A DNA stretch of 64,000 nucleotides from Photobacterium carnosum (GTDB taxonomy: Bacteria > Pseudomonadota > Gammaproteobacteria > Enterobacterales > Vibrionaceae), in NCBI RefSeq assembly GCF_002849605.1, contig NZ_NPIB01000022.1, forward strand, positions 1 to 64,000, given 5' to 3'. This document shows, one piece after another, positions 55,007 through 64,000 of this stretch. Below the pieces are notes generated by a model. The model was not told where the DNA came from, did no database searches, and worked only from the letters and a program-made list of their open reading frames with translations. The number at the start of each line of letters is the position of its first letter. Position 1 is the first letter of the stretch. The position numbers and the translations under genes were made by a program.

Positions 55007-56358
55007 TTGAATTTATCCGTAATTTAAGCGCTTTTTTAGTTGCTCTTGGTATTCTTATCGCCGTTCATGAGTTTGGCCATTTTTGGGTTGCTCGTCGTTG
55101 TGGTGTTTATGTTGAACGCTTCTCTATTGGTTTTGGTAAAGCCTTATTTAGTCGCGTTGGCAAAGATGGTACTGAATATACATTAGCGCTAATACCACTA
55201 GGTGGTTACGTTAAAATGCTTGATGAGCGGGTAGCTGAGGTTCCGCCTGAGAAACGTCATATGGCGTTTAATAATAAGAAAATTTGGCAACGCAGTGCTA
55301 TTGTTGCGGCAGGACCAATGGCTAACTTTGTGTTTGCTGTTTTTGCTTATTGGGTAGTGTACTTAATCGGTGTGCCAGCATTAAGGCCAGTTATTGGTGA
55401 AGTTGCTCCCCAATCTATCGCGGCAAAAGCGGGAATTATTCCCGGAATGGAACTAAAATCAGTTTCTGGACTCGAAACATCTGATTGGGAATCTGCCAAT
55501 ATGGCATTGATATCTCAAATTGGGGATAAGCAAGTAGTAATAACGGCACAAGAGCCTGATAGTTCAATTGTGGTTTCCCGGACACTTGATTTAACCGATT
55601 GGTCTTTTGATCCTGAATCACAGCGTGTATTGACGACATTGGGTATTTCGCCATTTACACCGCCAATTACGCTAACTGTTTCACAACTTGTTGATAATAG
55701 TGCAGCAATTGATGCAGGATTTAAATTAAATGATAAGATTGTCACGGTTGATAATAAATCAGTAACGCAGTGGCAGCAATTTGTTGATGCTGTTCGTACT
55801 CATCCAGGAAAAACACTACAAGTTGAAGTTTTACGTGATGATGAACCAGTGATGTTATCATTGACCCCTCGTGTAAAAGTTGAAGCTGACGGTAAAGAAG
55901 TTGGCTATGTAGGATTGGCACCAAGTATTGAACCTTGGCCAGCATCGTACAAAGTTAATTTAAAGTTTGGTCCCATTGAAGCGGCGATCAAAGCGACTGA
56001 AAAAACCGGTCAATTAGTGTCATTAACGTTTGATATGGTCACTAAGCTCGTTACTGGTGATGTTGCAATGAAAAACCTTAGCGGACCGATATCTATCGCA
56101 AAAGGGGCTGGAATGACTGCCGAGTTTGGCTTGGTATATTTCCTTGGTTTCTTAGCGTTGATCAGTGTTAACTTAGGTATTGTAAATCTATTACCTTTAC
56201 CTGTGCTTGATGGCGGACATTTAATGTTCTTTGCTATCGAGGCAGTAACTCGTCGTCCTGTATCTGAACGAATTCAGGATATTGGCTATAGAGTGGGATC
56301 AGCCATTTTGGTTGCGTTAATGGCGGTTGCGCTATTCAATGATTTTACCCGACTTTAA
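55003..56358 (+). CDS. rseP: site-2 protease RseP
   Basis: A 451-residue inner-membrane zinc metalloprotease (E. coli 450) that cuts anti-sigma factor RseA in the sigma-E envelope stress response. The zinc site is H22-E-F-G-H26 with the second ligand in [13 protein letters not shown] near 400; two PDZ domains (about 115-200 and 215-300) lie between. It overlaps ispC by four bases and is followed after 36 bases by bamA. Confidence 0.96.
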   Translation: MIEFIRNLSAFLVALGILIAVHEFGHFWVARRCGVYVERFSIGFGKALFSRVGKDGTEYTLALIPLGGYVKMLDERVAEVPPEKRHMAFNNKKIWQRSAIVAAGPMANFVFAVFAYWVVYLIGVPALRPVIGEVAPQSIAAKAGIIPGMELKSVSGLETSDWESANMALISQIGDKQVVITAQEPDSSIVVSRTLDLTDWSFDPESQRVLTTLGISPFTPPITLTVSQLVDNSAAIDAGFKLNDKIVTVDNKSVTQWQQFVDAVRTHPGKTLQVEVLRDDEPVMLSLTPRVKVEADGKEVGYVGLAPSIEPWPASYKVNLKFGPIEAAIKATEKTGQLVSLTFDMVTKLVTGDVAMKNLSGPISIAKGAGMTAEFGLVYFLGFLALISVNLGIVNLLPLPVLDGGHLMFFAIEAVTRRPVSERIQDIGYRVGSAILVALMAVALFNDFTRL

Positions 56359-56394
56359 TAAATGCGTATTTAGCAAGGAATAATCAGTACAGTA

Positions 56395-58800
56395 ATGGCG
56401 ATTAAAAAACTGTTAGTCGCATCGCTACTTTTAACAAGTAGCGTTGCGCATAGCGCGGAAAATAAATTTGTAGTTGATAACATTCGTTTTGAAGGTCTTC
56501 AGCGAGTCACTATGGGCGCAGCATTATTAAAAATGCCTGTTCGAGTTGGCGACACTGTTGATCCACAGGATATTTCAACGCTGATCAAATCTCTTTATTC
56601 TTCCGGCAATTTTGAAGATATTAAGGTATATCGAGACGGTAATACGTTACTGGTCGATGTAAAAGAACGTCCAACCATTGCTGACATTACTTTTGCTGGC
56701 AATAAAGCAATCAAAGATGAGCAGCTAAAAGAGAACCTTGAATCATCAGGCTTACGTGTTGGTGAAGCGCTAGATAGAACAACCTTATCTAAGATTGATA
56801 AAGGTCTAGAAGACTTCTATTACAGTGTGGGTAAATATAATGCCACTGTAGAAGCGGTTGTTACGCCTTTGCCTCGTAATCGTGTTGATATTAAATTTGT
56901 ATTTACTGAGGGTGTATCCGCTAAAATTAAGCAGATTAATATCCTTGGTAATCATGTTTTTAGTGATGCTGATTTGGTCGGTAAGTTCAAACTTAAGGAC
57001 AGTGTGCCTTGGTGGGACTTTATGGCCAATGAAAAGTATCAGAAACAAGTACTGCAAGGTGATTTAGAAACATTGCGTTCGCAGTATTTAAATAATGGTT
57101 ATTTAAAGTACCGCTTAGAATCAACGCATGTTGCTATTTCTCCTGATAAAAAAGGCGTGTACATCACTTTAAAAATTCATGAAGGTGAGCAATACAAGGT
57201 TAAAAACGTTAAGTTCCAAGGTGACGTTGCTGGCCGTGTTGCTGAATTTGATAAGTTAGTAACCTTTAAATCTGGCAGTGTTTACAATGGTGCTGAAGTC
57301 ACAGCATTAGAAGAAGCCGTTAAGCGTGAATTAGGTAAGGCAGGTTATGCTTATCCTAAAGTTACCATGATGCCTGAGTTTGATGATGCAGCACATCAAG
57401 TATCCTTGATCGTTAATGTTGAACAAGGGAAACGTGTGTATGTACGTAATATTGAATTTAGTGGTAATAACACCACTAAAGATGAAGTGTTACGTCGTGA
57501 AATGCGCCAAATGGAAGGTTCGTGGCTTAATGCTAAATCGATTGAAACAGGTAAGCAACGTCTAAACCGTACTGGTTTCTTTGAAAATGTTGATGTACAA
57601 ACTGTCCGTGTGCCTGGTTCTGATGATCAGGTTGATGTGAAGTACAACGTTAAAGAAGCGAACTCTGGCAGTGTTAACTTCGGTGTCGGTTACGGTACTG
57701 AATCAGGTATTAGTTTCCAGGCGGGTTTAACCCAGAAAAACTTCTTGGGTACGGGTAATTTATTTGGCATTAATGCAATGACCAATGATTACTCTAAGAA
57801 CATTAGCCTTGAATACAAAGATCCGTACTTCACGATTAACAACGTTAGTCTTGGTGGTAAGATTTACTACAACGAGTTTGAAGCATCAGATGCCAATATC
57901 TCGGATTATACCAACCAAAGTTATGGCGCAAGTTTAACGTGGGGCTTCCCATTCAATGAATTGAACTACTTTGATTTTAGCTTGGGTTATGATCATAATA
58001 AGATTTCTAATATTCAAGATTACTATCAGATCGAGCAGTTTAAAAAGATTCATGGCTTTGATGAAAATAATGATAATGCAATCGAACTTGATGACTTCAA
58101 CTGGAGTATTTCATGGACGCGTAACCACTTAAACCGTGGTTACTTCCCGACGTCGGGTAATTATCAGAATGCATCATTTAAGATGACTATTCCTGGGTCG
58201 GATTCACAATACTTTAAGACTCAATATGATGTTCGTCAGTATATTCCATTAACTGAAAAACAAGACTACACCTTATTGCTACGTGGTAAATTAGGTTACG
58301 GTAACGGTTACGGTAAGACAGACAATGGCAGTGATCAATTAATGCCATTTTATGAAAACTACTATGCGGGTGGTTTTACAACTATTCGTGGTTTCCGTTC
58401 TAACACTGTTGGCCCTAAAGCAGTTTACGGTCAAGGCCAAGGTAATAACCAAAAAGGTGTGGTAAGTGATGAGTCTACGGGTGGTAATGCCATTGCTCTA
58501 GCGAGTATGGAATTAATTGTTCCAACCCCGTTTGCTTCTCAAGAAGTGAAAAATCAAGTACGTACCAGTTTCTTTGTTGATGCTGGTTCGGTATGGGATA
58601 CTGAATTCCATCCTGATTATACCAACGCAAGTTCATTACCTGATTATTCTGACCCAGGTATGATTCGAGCGTCTTACGGTGCTGCATTACAGTGGATGTC
58701 CCCAATGGGTCCACTTGTATTCTCGGTTGCTAAACCAATTAAGAAATACGAAGGGGATGATGAAGAGTTCTTCACATTCACCATTGGTCAGTCATTCTAA
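56395..58800 (+). CDS. bamA: outer membrane assembly factor BamA
   Basis: An 801-residue Omp85 protein, the core of the beta-barrel assembly machine. A signal peptide (cut after VAHSAE, about residue 21) is followed by five POTRA domains (about 24-420) and a 16-strand barrel with the conserved GGFTTIRGF motif near 660 and a C-terminal phenylalanine (TIGQSF). The barrel carries acidic, variable surface loops (FDENNDNAIELDD), typical of species-specific exposure. AAGGA lies rather far upstream of the ATG. Confidence 0.96.
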   Translation: MAIKKLLVASLLLTSSVAHSAENKFVVDNIRFEGLQRVTMGAALLKMPVRVGDTVDPQDISTLIKSLYSSGNFEDIKVYRDGNTLLVDVKERPTIADITFAGNKAIKDEQLKENLESSGLRVGEALDRTTLSKIDKGLEDFYYSVGKYNATVEAVVTPLPRNRVDIKFVFTEGVSAKIKQINILGNHVFSDADLVGKFKLKDSVPWWDFMANEKYQKQVLQGDLETLRSQYLNNGYLKYRLESTHVAISPDKKGVYITLKIHEGEQYKVKNVKFQGDVAGRVAEFDKLVTFKSGSVYNGAEVTALEEAVKRELGKAGYAYPKVTMMPEFDDAAHQVSLIVNVEQGKRVYVRNIEFSGNNTTKDEVLRREMRQMEGSWLNAKSIETGKQRLNRTGFFENVDVQTVRVPGSDDQVDVKYNVKEANSGSVNFGVGYGTESGISFQAGLTQKNFLGTGNLFGINAMTNDYSKNISLEYKDPYFTINNVSLGGKIYYNEFEASDANISDYTNQSYGASLTWGFPFNELNYFDFSLGYDHNKISNIQDYYQIEQFKKIHGFDENNDNAIELDDFNWSISWTRNHLNRGYFPTSGNYQNASFKMTIPGSDSQYFKTQYDVRQYIPLTEKQDYTLLLRGKLGYGNGYGKTDNGSDQLMPFYENYYAGGFTTIRGFRSNTVGPKAVYGQGQGNNQKGVVSDESTGGNAIALASMELIVPTPFASQEVKNQVRTSFFVDAGSVWDTEFHPDYTNASSLPDYSDPGMIRASYGAALQWMSPMGPLVFSVAKPIKKYEGDDEEFFTFTIGQSF

Positions 58801-58817
58801 TTTTTAAGGAGAGTCTT

Positions 58818-59327
58818 TTGAAACAGTGGATTAAAGCAGCAAGTTTAGGTTTAGTAATTTTATCTTCATCTATGTATGCCAATGCAGCCGAAGCTGCACA
58901 AAAAATTGGTTATGTGTCTACTGGTCAGGCAATGTCTGAATTAGCGACACGTTACAAAGTGCAAGAAAAATTGCAAAAAGAGTTCAGTGGTCGCGTTGCA
59001 GCGTTACGTTCGATTGAGGGTAAAATGAAAACCAAAATCGAAAAAATGAAGCGTGATGGTGAGTTAATGACACCTCAACAACGTACTGATATTCAACGTC
59101 AACTTGCAGCACTTGATTCTGATTATAAGCTAAAAGCAAAAGCATTATCAGAAGATCAACGTCGTCGTGGCATGGAAGAAGAGCAGAAACTGGTTAAGAA
59201 AATCCGTACTGCTATCAATACTGTTGCGAAGAAAAATGGCTACAATGTTGTGCTAGATGCACAAGCAGTATTATTTGCAAATAAGAGTGATGACTTATCA
59301 TCTAAAGTTATCGCTGCTGTAAAATAA
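58818..59327 (+). CDS. skp: periplasmic chaperone Skp/OmpH
   Basis: A 169-residue secreted chaperone (E. coli 161) that holds unfolded outer-membrane proteins. Signal peptide about 1-23, cut near NAAEA; mature part has KIGYVSTGQAMSE and the long charged helices of the tentacles (about 50-130). The start is TTG at 58818 with AAGGAGAG upstream. Confidence 0.94.
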   Translation: MKQWIKAASLGLVILSSSMYANAAEAAQKIGYVSTGQAMSELATRYKVQEKLQKEFSGRVAALRSIEGKMKTKIEKMKRDGELMTPQQRTDIQRQLAALDSDYKLKAKALSEDQRRRGMEEEQKLVKKIRTAINTVAKKNGYNVVLDAQAVLFANKSDDLSSKVIAAVK

Positions 59328-59348
59328 AACAGTAACCCTGTGGTGAAC

Positions 59349-59379
59349 GTTGTAGCTGACGAGTTCAGCTACAACTTTT
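59349..59379 (+). terminator. first hairpin between skp and lpxD
   Basis: GTTGTAGCTGA-CGAGT-TCAGCTACAAC, an 11-bp perfect stem followed by TTTTG; probably a partial terminator within the bamA-lpx transcript. Confidence 0.75.
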
Positions 59380-59384
59380 GATCT

Positions 59385-59407
59385 AACAGCCACCTTATGT
59401 GGCTGTT
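59385..59407 (+). terminator. second hairpin between skp and lpxD
   Basis: AACAGCCAC-CTTAT-GTGGCTGTT, a 9-bp perfect stem with a weak T content afterwards, 22 bases before the lpxD ATG. Confidence 0.55.
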
Positions 59408-59429
59408 GTTACAAGAGAGATAGAATAAA

Positions 59430-60458
59430 ATGGCTGTAATTACTCTTGCTGAATTAGCTGATAAATTAGGTGCAGAGCTACATGGCGATGGCACAACTGA
59501 AATTCACTCAATTGCCGGGATGGGCAAGGCTGCTACAGGGCAAATAACGTTCCTTTCTGATAGCAAGTACCGTCAACAGCTTAGTGAGTGTCAAGCGGAT
59601 GCAGTAATGCTACGAGAAGCGGATGTCGAGTTTTTTAATGGCAATATGTTAGTCGTAAAAGACCCTTACCTTAGCTATGCATTAGTGGCTCAACTTCTTG
59701 ATACAACCCCTGTTGCTGCGACTGATATTGCAGCATCAGCGTATATTGATTCAACTGCAATTGTTGGTAGTAATGTTGCTATTGGTCATAATGCAGTGAT
59801 TGAAGCTGGAGTACAATTGGGCGATAACGTTCAAATTGGTGCAGGCTGTTTTATTGGTAAAAACGCGATTATTGGTAATAGCACCAAATTGTGGGCGAAT
59901 GTCACTATTTATCATAATGTCGTCATTGGCGCTCACTGTCTTGTACAATCAGGTACGGTTATTGGTGCCGATGGTTTTGGTTATGCTAATGATAAAGGTG
60001 AGTGGGTTAAGATCCCGCAACTGGGTTCTGTTCGCATTGGCAATCGCGTTGAAATTGGTGCTTGTACTACCATTGACCGTGGTGCATTAGACGATACCAT
60101 TATTGATGATAATGTAATTATTGATAACCAGATGCAAATCGCTCATAACGTGCAAATCGGATATGGTACAGCGATGGCAGGAGCGACAGTCGTTGCTGGT
60201 AGTACTAAAATTGGTAAATATTGTATTATTGGTGGCGCTTCTGTACTTAATGGTCATATTAAGATTGCTGATGGCGTAACAATTACTGGCATGGGAATGG
60301 TGATGCGTAGTATTGAAGAGAAAGGTATGTACTCTTCAGGTATTCCGCTGCAACCTAACAAAGAGTGGCGTCGAACAGCTACCCGGGTTCATCGTATTGA
60401 TGATATGAATAAACGTCTAAAAGCAGTTGAAAAACAACTTAAAGCTAAAGACGAATAA
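59430..60458 (+). CDS. lpxD: UDP-3-O-acyl-glucosamine N-acyltransferase
   Basis: A 342-residue trimeric left-handed beta-helix enzyme (E. coli 341) that adds the N-linked hydroxyacyl chain in lipid A synthesis. The N-terminal uridine-binding domain (about 1-100) is followed by hexapeptide repeats; the catalytic histidine region reads [13 protein letters not shown] near 233-245, and the C-terminus is an acyl-carrier-binding helix. Confidence 0.97.
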   Translation: MAVITLAELADKLGAELHGDGTTEIHSIAGMGKAATGQITFLSDSKYRQQLSECQADAVMLREADVEFFNGNMLVVKDPYLSYALVAQLLDTTPVAATDIAASAYIDSTAIVGSNVAIGHNAVIEAGVQLGDNVQIGAGCFIGKNAIIGNSTKLWANVTIYHNVVIGAHCLVQSGTVIGADGFGYANDKGEWVKIPQLGSVRIGNRVEIGACTTIDRGALDDTIIDDNVIIDNQMQIAHNVQIGYGTAMAGATVVAGSTKIGKYCIIGGASVLNGHIKIADGVTITGMGMVMRSIEEKGMYSSGIPLQPNKEWRRTATRVHRIDDMNKRLKAVEKQLKAKDE

Positions 60459-60475
60459 TTTTTATTATCATTAAT

Positions 60476-60501
60476 TGGCCTGCCTTTGTGTAGGCCATTT
60501 T
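60476..60501 (+). terminator. weak hairpin after lpxD
   Basis: TGGCCT and AGGCCA form a 6-bp stem with a ten-base loop followed by TTTTG; probably an incomplete terminator before fabZ. Confidence 0.5.
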
Positions 60502-60550
60502 GCATTTTCATAGCATATTTTTTACATGTTTTTATAACAGGAATTTAGTT

Positions 60551-61006
60551 TTGACGACCGAAAAAAAGACGTTAAACATCACCGAAATTCAGGCGCTTCT
60601 TCCTCATCGTTACCCGTTTCTTATGATTGATCGTGTTACCAATTATGATGAAGGAAAGACGTTAACAGCGATTAAGAATGTTTCTGTTAATGAGCCTCAG
60701 TTTACGGGTCATTTTCCCAATATGCCTGTATTTCCTGGCGTGTTGATTTTAGAAGCGATGGCACAAGCAACAGGTTTATTAGCCTTTAAAACCTTTGGTG
60801 CGCCAACAGAAAATGAACTGTATTATTTTGCGAGTATTGATAAAGCAAAGTTTCGTAAACCGGTAGTACCTGGCGATCAAATGATTCTAGAAGTTGAATT
60901 TATTAAAGAACGTCGTGGTATCGCGTTATTTAATGGCATCGCTAAAGTTGATGGCGAAACAGTGTGTTCAGCAGAGCTTAAATGTGCGAGACGAGTATTC
61001 TCATGA
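60551..61006 (+). CDS. fabZ: 3-hydroxyacyl-ACP dehydratase FabZ
   Basis: 151 residues, exactly the length of E. coli FabZ, a hot-dog-fold dehydratase of fatty acid synthesis that competes with LpxA for hydroxymyristoyl-ACP. Catalytic His54 ([13 protein letters not shown]) and Glu68 (LILEAMAQ) fall at the E. coli positions. The start is TTG at 60551 ([14 protein letters not shown]) with CAGGAA upstream; the longer ATG frame at 60500 runs through unconserved sequence. Confidence 0.95.
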   Translation: MTTEKKTLNITEIQALLPHRYPFLMIDRVTNYDEGKTLTAIKNVSVNEPQFTGHFPNMPVFPGVLILEAMAQATGLLAFKTFGAPTENELYYFASIDKAKFRKPVVPGDQMILEVEFIKERRGIALFNGIAKVDGETVCSAELKCARRVFS

Positions 61007-61791
61007 TTCATGAAAGTGCGAAAATTCATCCATCAGCTGTGATTGAAGATGGGGTGATCATTGGCGCTAATGTTACTGTTGGCCCGTTTACCTATATTGC
61101 AACAGGGGTTGAAATTGGTGAAGGCACTGAGGTGATGTCTCATGTTGTCATCAAAGGTCCAACAGTTATCGGTAAAGATAATCGTATCTTCCCGTTTGCA
61201 ATTATCGGTGAAGAGTGCCAAGACAAGAAATTTAGTGGTGAAGCAACACGCTTAGAAATTGGTGATCGTAATGTGATCCGTGAAAGTGTTCAAATTCATC
61301 GTGGTACTACACAAGATAAGGGCGTTACTGTTGTTGGTAACGATAATTTGTTATGTGTAAATGCCCATATTGCCCATGATGTGGTTGTTGGTAATCATAC
61401 TCATATTGGTAATAACTCTATTTTAGGTGGTCATGTTACTGTTGGCGATTATGCTGGTGTAATGGCATTGTCTGCGGTTCATCCATTCTGTACTGTGGGT
61501 GCTTACAGTTATATTGGTGGTTGTTCAGCTGTCGTACAAGACGTACCACCGTATGTATTAGCTCAAGGTAACCACGCGAAACCCTTTGGTTTAAATATCG
61601 TTGGTTTACAGCGTAATGGGTTTGAAAAACCAGAACTACATGCCATTCGTCGAGCTTATAAAGAAATTTACCGTTCAGGAAAAACACTGGCAGAAGTAAA
61701 ACCAGTTCTTGCTGAAATGGCGAAAGATTGGCCGTCAGTTGGACGTTTTTCTGAATTACTTGATAACTCAGAACGCGGTATTATTCGCTAA
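61003..61791 (+). CDS. lpxA: UDP-GlcNAc acyltransferase
   Basis: 262 residues, as in E. coli, the first enzyme of lipid A synthesis; a left-handed beta-helix trimer. The catalytic histidine is in [13 protein letters not shown] (about residue 125), and the C-terminal helix has [17 protein letters not shown] at 61003 overlaps the fabZ stop (ATGA) and gives the family start [17 protein letters not shown]; an upstream ATG at 60982 is not needed. Confidence 0.96.
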   Translation: MIHESAKIHPSAVIEDGVIIGANVTVGPFTYIATGVEIGEGTEVMSHVVIKGPTVIGKDNRIFPFAIIGEECQDKKFSGEATRLEIGDRNVIRESVQIHRGTTQDKGVTVVGNDNLLCVNAHIAHDVVVGNHTHIGNNSILGGHVTVGDYAGVMALSAVHPFCTVGAYSYIGGCSAVVQDVPPYVLAQGNHAKPFGLNIVGLQRNGFEKPELHAIRRAYKEIYRSGKTLAEVKPVLAEMAKDWPSVGRFSELLDNSERGIIR

Positions 61792-62933
61792 TGACGAAGC
61801 CTCTTCGAATAGCGATTGTCGCCGGAGAAATTTCCGGTGATATTTTAGGTGCTGGTTTTATTCAAGCCGTAAAAGCGCAATATCCTGACGCTGAATTTGT
61901 GGGGGTTGCAGGGCCTCGAATGCAAGCTCAAGGCTGTGAAGCGCTGTTTGATATGGAAGAACTTGCGGTAATGGGGATTGTTGAAGTCCTTGGTCGATTA
62001 CCACGATTATTCAAAGTAAAAGCCGAGCTTGTTAAGTACTTTAGCGATAATCCACCGGATGTGTTTGTTGGTATTGATGCGCCTGATTTTAATCTACGGC
62101 TTGAAAAAGATTTAAAAGATCGTGGTATTAAAACGGTGCACTATGTTAGTCCATCAGTATGGGCTTGGCGCCAAAAACGGATTTTTAAAATTGAAGCCGC
62201 CACTAATTTAGTATTGGCTTTTTTGCCATTTGAAAAAGCATTTTACGATAAGTTTAATGTGCCATGTCAGTTTGTTGGTCATACCATGGCCGATGCTATT
62301 CCATTACAAACTGATCAAATTGCTGCTCGTGAGTTACTTGGCTTAGATCCAACTAAACGCTGGTTAGCGGTGCTTCCTGGTAGTCGTGGCAGTGAAATGG
62401 CGATGCTCGCAGAGCCCTTTATTGAAACCTGTAAAAAACTTAAAGTAAAACATCCTGAGTTAGGCTTTGTGGTCGCATTGGTGAATGAAAAACGTCGTGC
62501 TCAATTTGAACAAGCATGGCAAGCGACTGCGCCTGAATTAGATTTTGAATTAGTGGATGATACTGCTCGAAATGTCATGATAGCGGCGGATGCGGTGCTA
62601 CTCGCATCAGGGACCGTTGCATTAGAATGTATGCTGGTGAAACGTCCGATGGTGGTGGGCTATAAAGTGAAACCACTTACTGCGTGGATTGCCAAGCGGA
62701 TGCTAAAAACGAAGTATGTTTCATTACCTAATATCATGGCCGATCGTGAATTAGTTACCGAACTACTTCAAGATGACTGTACGCCAGATAAGTTGTTCTA
62801 TGAAGTTGATAAAATCCTTTATGGTGATACCACAGCATTAATGGCGCAGTTTGAACACATGCATAAAACCATTCGTTGTAATGCTGATCAACAAGCGGCA
62901 CAAGCAGTGTTAGCATTAATCGATAAGGCATAG
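61791..62933 (+). CDS. lpxB: lipid-A-disaccharide synthase
   Basis: A 380-residue family 19 glycosyltransferase (E. coli 382) that joins lipid X and UDP-diacylglucosamine. [16 protein letters not shown] at the N-terminus, [12 protein letters not shown] near 123-134 and LPGSRGSEM near 195 are signature regions. Its ATG shares a base with the lpxA stop, so translation is coupled. Confidence 0.96.
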   Translation: MTKPLRIAIVAGEISGDILGAGFIQAVKAQYPDAEFVGVAGPRMQAQGCEALFDMEELAVMGIVEVLGRLPRLFKVKAELVKYFSDNPPDVFVGIDAPDFNLRLEKDLKDRGIKTVHYVSPSVWAWRQKRIFKIEAATNLVLAFLPFEKAFYDKFNVPCQFVGHTMADAIPLQTDQIAARELLGLDPTKRWLAVLPGSRGSEMAMLAEPFIETCKKLKVKHPELGFVVALVNEKRRAQFEQAWQATAPELDFELVDDTARNVMIAADAVLLASGTVALECMLVKRPMVVGYKVKPLTAWIAKRMLKTKYVSLPNIMADRELVTELLQDDCTPDKLFYEVDKILYGDTTALMAQFEHMHKTIRCNADQQAAQAVLALIDKA

Positions 62934-62938
62934 TAATT

Positions 62939-63550
62939 ATGGCTGAAAAACAAGACTTTCCTCCTTTTGTATACCCACAAGCTAATTGTATTGCGGGTGT
63001 TGATGAAGTCGGCCGTGGCCCATTAGTGGGTGCAGTCGTTACGGCGGCAGTAATTTTAGATCCTAATAATCCGATTGTAGGATTAACCGATTCTAAAAAG
63101 CTCAGTGAGAAAAAACGCAATTTTCTATTTGGTGAAATCAAAGAAAAGGCACTTGCGTGGTCACTTGGTCGCTGTGAAGCAGATGAAATTGATCAATTAA
63201 ATATTTTACAAGCGACCATGGTTGCTATGCAACGTGCTGTTGCTGGGCTTCATATTCAGCCTGATTTTGTATTGATCGATGGTAATAAAATTCCAGCACT
63301 ACCGATGGCAGCATTAGCGGTGGTTAAAGGGGATTTGCGGGTTGACGAAATCAGTGCTGCGTCAATTATTGCCAAAGTTACTCGTGATCGTGAAATGGAA
63401 ATCCTTGATGCGGAGTTTCCACAATATGGGTTTGCTAAGCATAAAGGCTATCCGACTAAAGCGCACTTTGCCGCTTTAGAGCAATACGGTGCGATTGAGC
63501 AACATCGAAAAACATTTAAACCTGTTAAGCGCGTATTGGGTCTTGATTAA
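62939..63550 (+). CDS. rnhB: ribonuclease HII
   Basis: A 203-residue RNase HII (E. coli 198) that removes ribonucleotides from DNA. The active site starts with D22-E23 in [23 protein letters not shown] and [14 protein letters not shown] supply the other acidic residues. It follows lpxB by five bases. Confidence 0.96.
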   Translation: MAEKQDFPPFVYPQANCIAGVDEVGRGPLVGAVVTAAVILDPNNPIVGLTDSKKLSEKKRNFLFGEIKEKALAWSLGRCEADEIDQLNILQATMVAMQRAVAGLHIQPDFVLIDGNKIPALPMAALAVVKGDLRVDEISAASIIAKVTRDREMEILDAEFPQYGFAKHKGYPTKAHFAALEQYGAIEQHRKTFKPVKRVLGLD

Positions 63551-63570
63551 GTCCTTGTGATTGCGTGATA

Positions 63571-63602
63571 AAAAGGCGAACCATTTGGTATCGCCTTTTT
63601 TT
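63571..63602 (+). terminator. terminator between rnhB and dnaE
   Basis: AAAAGGCGA and TCGCCTTTT form a 9-bp stem with an inner ACC/GGT pair, followed by Ts. Confidence 0.85.
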
Positions 63603-63670
63603 ATACGACGAATGACTACCCGATCGGGTATAATTTTTGTTAATTAAGTAATGTAATGAATTAGGTTGTC

Positions 63671-64000
63671 ATGGCAGAACCACGTTTTATCCACCTTCGA
63701 GTTCATAGTGATTATTCAATGATCGATGGCTTGGCGAAAGTGAAACCTATCGTTAAGCGCGCCGCTGAACTTGGCATGCCAGCATTGGCTTTAACTGATT
63801 TCACGAACCTGTGTGGTTTAGTGAAGTTTTATTTTGCTGCCCATGATGCGGGCTTGAAGCCGATTATTGGTGCCGATTTTAAAGTACAAAGCCAAGACAT
63901 GGGCGATGAGCTATTTGAACTCACCATTTTAGCCGCTAATAATGAAGGCTATAAAAACCTAACGTTATTAATTTCAGAAGCATATCAACGTGGCCATGTT
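63671..64000 (+). CDS. dnaE: DNA polymerase III alpha subunit (5' part, cut by window end)
   Basis: The first 110 codons of DnaE, the replicative polymerase: ATG at 63671 gives [20 protein letters not shown], the conserved start of the PHP domain, followed by [16 protein letters not shown]. The frame is open to the window end. It follows rnhB, as in E. coli. Confidence 0.95.
   Translation, partial: MAEPRFIHLRVHSDYSMIDGLAKVKPIVKRAAELGMPALALTDFTNLCGLVKFYFAAHDAGLKPIIGADFKVQSQDMGDELFELTILAANNEGYKNLTLLISEAYQRGHV

Overview
The window reads as a chromosomal segment of a marine member of the Vibrionaceae, most likely Photobacterium or a close relative. The evidence is AT-rich, uniform coding sequence, gamma-proteobacterial gene orders (recC-recB-recD-argA-mltA-tcdA-csdE-csdA-gcvB-gcvA, queF-syd-csrB-yqcC-truC-yqcA, map/rpsB-tsf-pyrH-frr-uppS-cdsA-ispC-rseP-bamA-skp-lpxD-fabZ-lpxA-lpxB-rnhB-dnaE) and Vibrio-type extras such as DUF2310, DUF2789, DUF3301 and DUF3549. 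The species call is inference; no phage, insertion sequence or CRISPR array was found.

Layout. 1-760: end of an rRNA operon (23S 3' end, 5S, tRNA-Asp), followed by a copied terminator segment and a decayed tRNA-Asp. 1-6.4 kb: a TRIC/YicG channel and an apparent acid-resistance operon gadC-glsA-gadB (antiporter, glutaminase, decarboxylase). 6.4-11 kb: dapD; yebG and a Tag-like DNA glycosylase diverging from one LexA-like box; a YeiE-like LysR regulator diverging from a TDT-family transporter. 11-20.5 kb: recC, recB, recD. 20.6-32 kb: argA, mltA, tcdA, the csdA-csdE sulfur relay, the small RNA gcvB divergent from gcvA, a hydrolase, ygdD, rlmM, xni and ppnN. 32-36 kb: two proteins with degenerate GGDEF domains. 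36-38.6 kb: queF, syd and a zinc-ribbon protein.

39.1-41.5 kb is the standout: 2.4 kb without a protein gene holding three tandem CsrB-type small RNAs. Each has its own GacA/UvrY/VarA-like palindrome about 177-180 bp upstream of its start. The first two are near-identical (907-bp period, about 34 GGA motifs each) and each is followed by an array of the heptamer CGCACCT (10 and 7 full units). The third is shorter and divergent. The place is the ancestral one: in E. coli the single csrB lies between syd and yqcC.

41.5-64 kb: DUF3301 and DUF3549 genes, yqcC-truC-yqcA, glnD and map, then the long rightward translation/envelope cluster from rpsB (with its S2 leader) through UMP kinase, ribosome recycling, undecaprenyl-PP and CDP-diacylglycerol synthesis, isoprenoids, sigma-E proteolysis, outer-membrane assembly and lipid A synthesis, ending in a dnaE cut by the window edge.

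All functional calls come from reading sequence and remembered family features; no database search was run. Several starts were moved from the longest frame to an internal start supported by a ribosome-binding site, family length or an upstream terminator; each such choice is stated.
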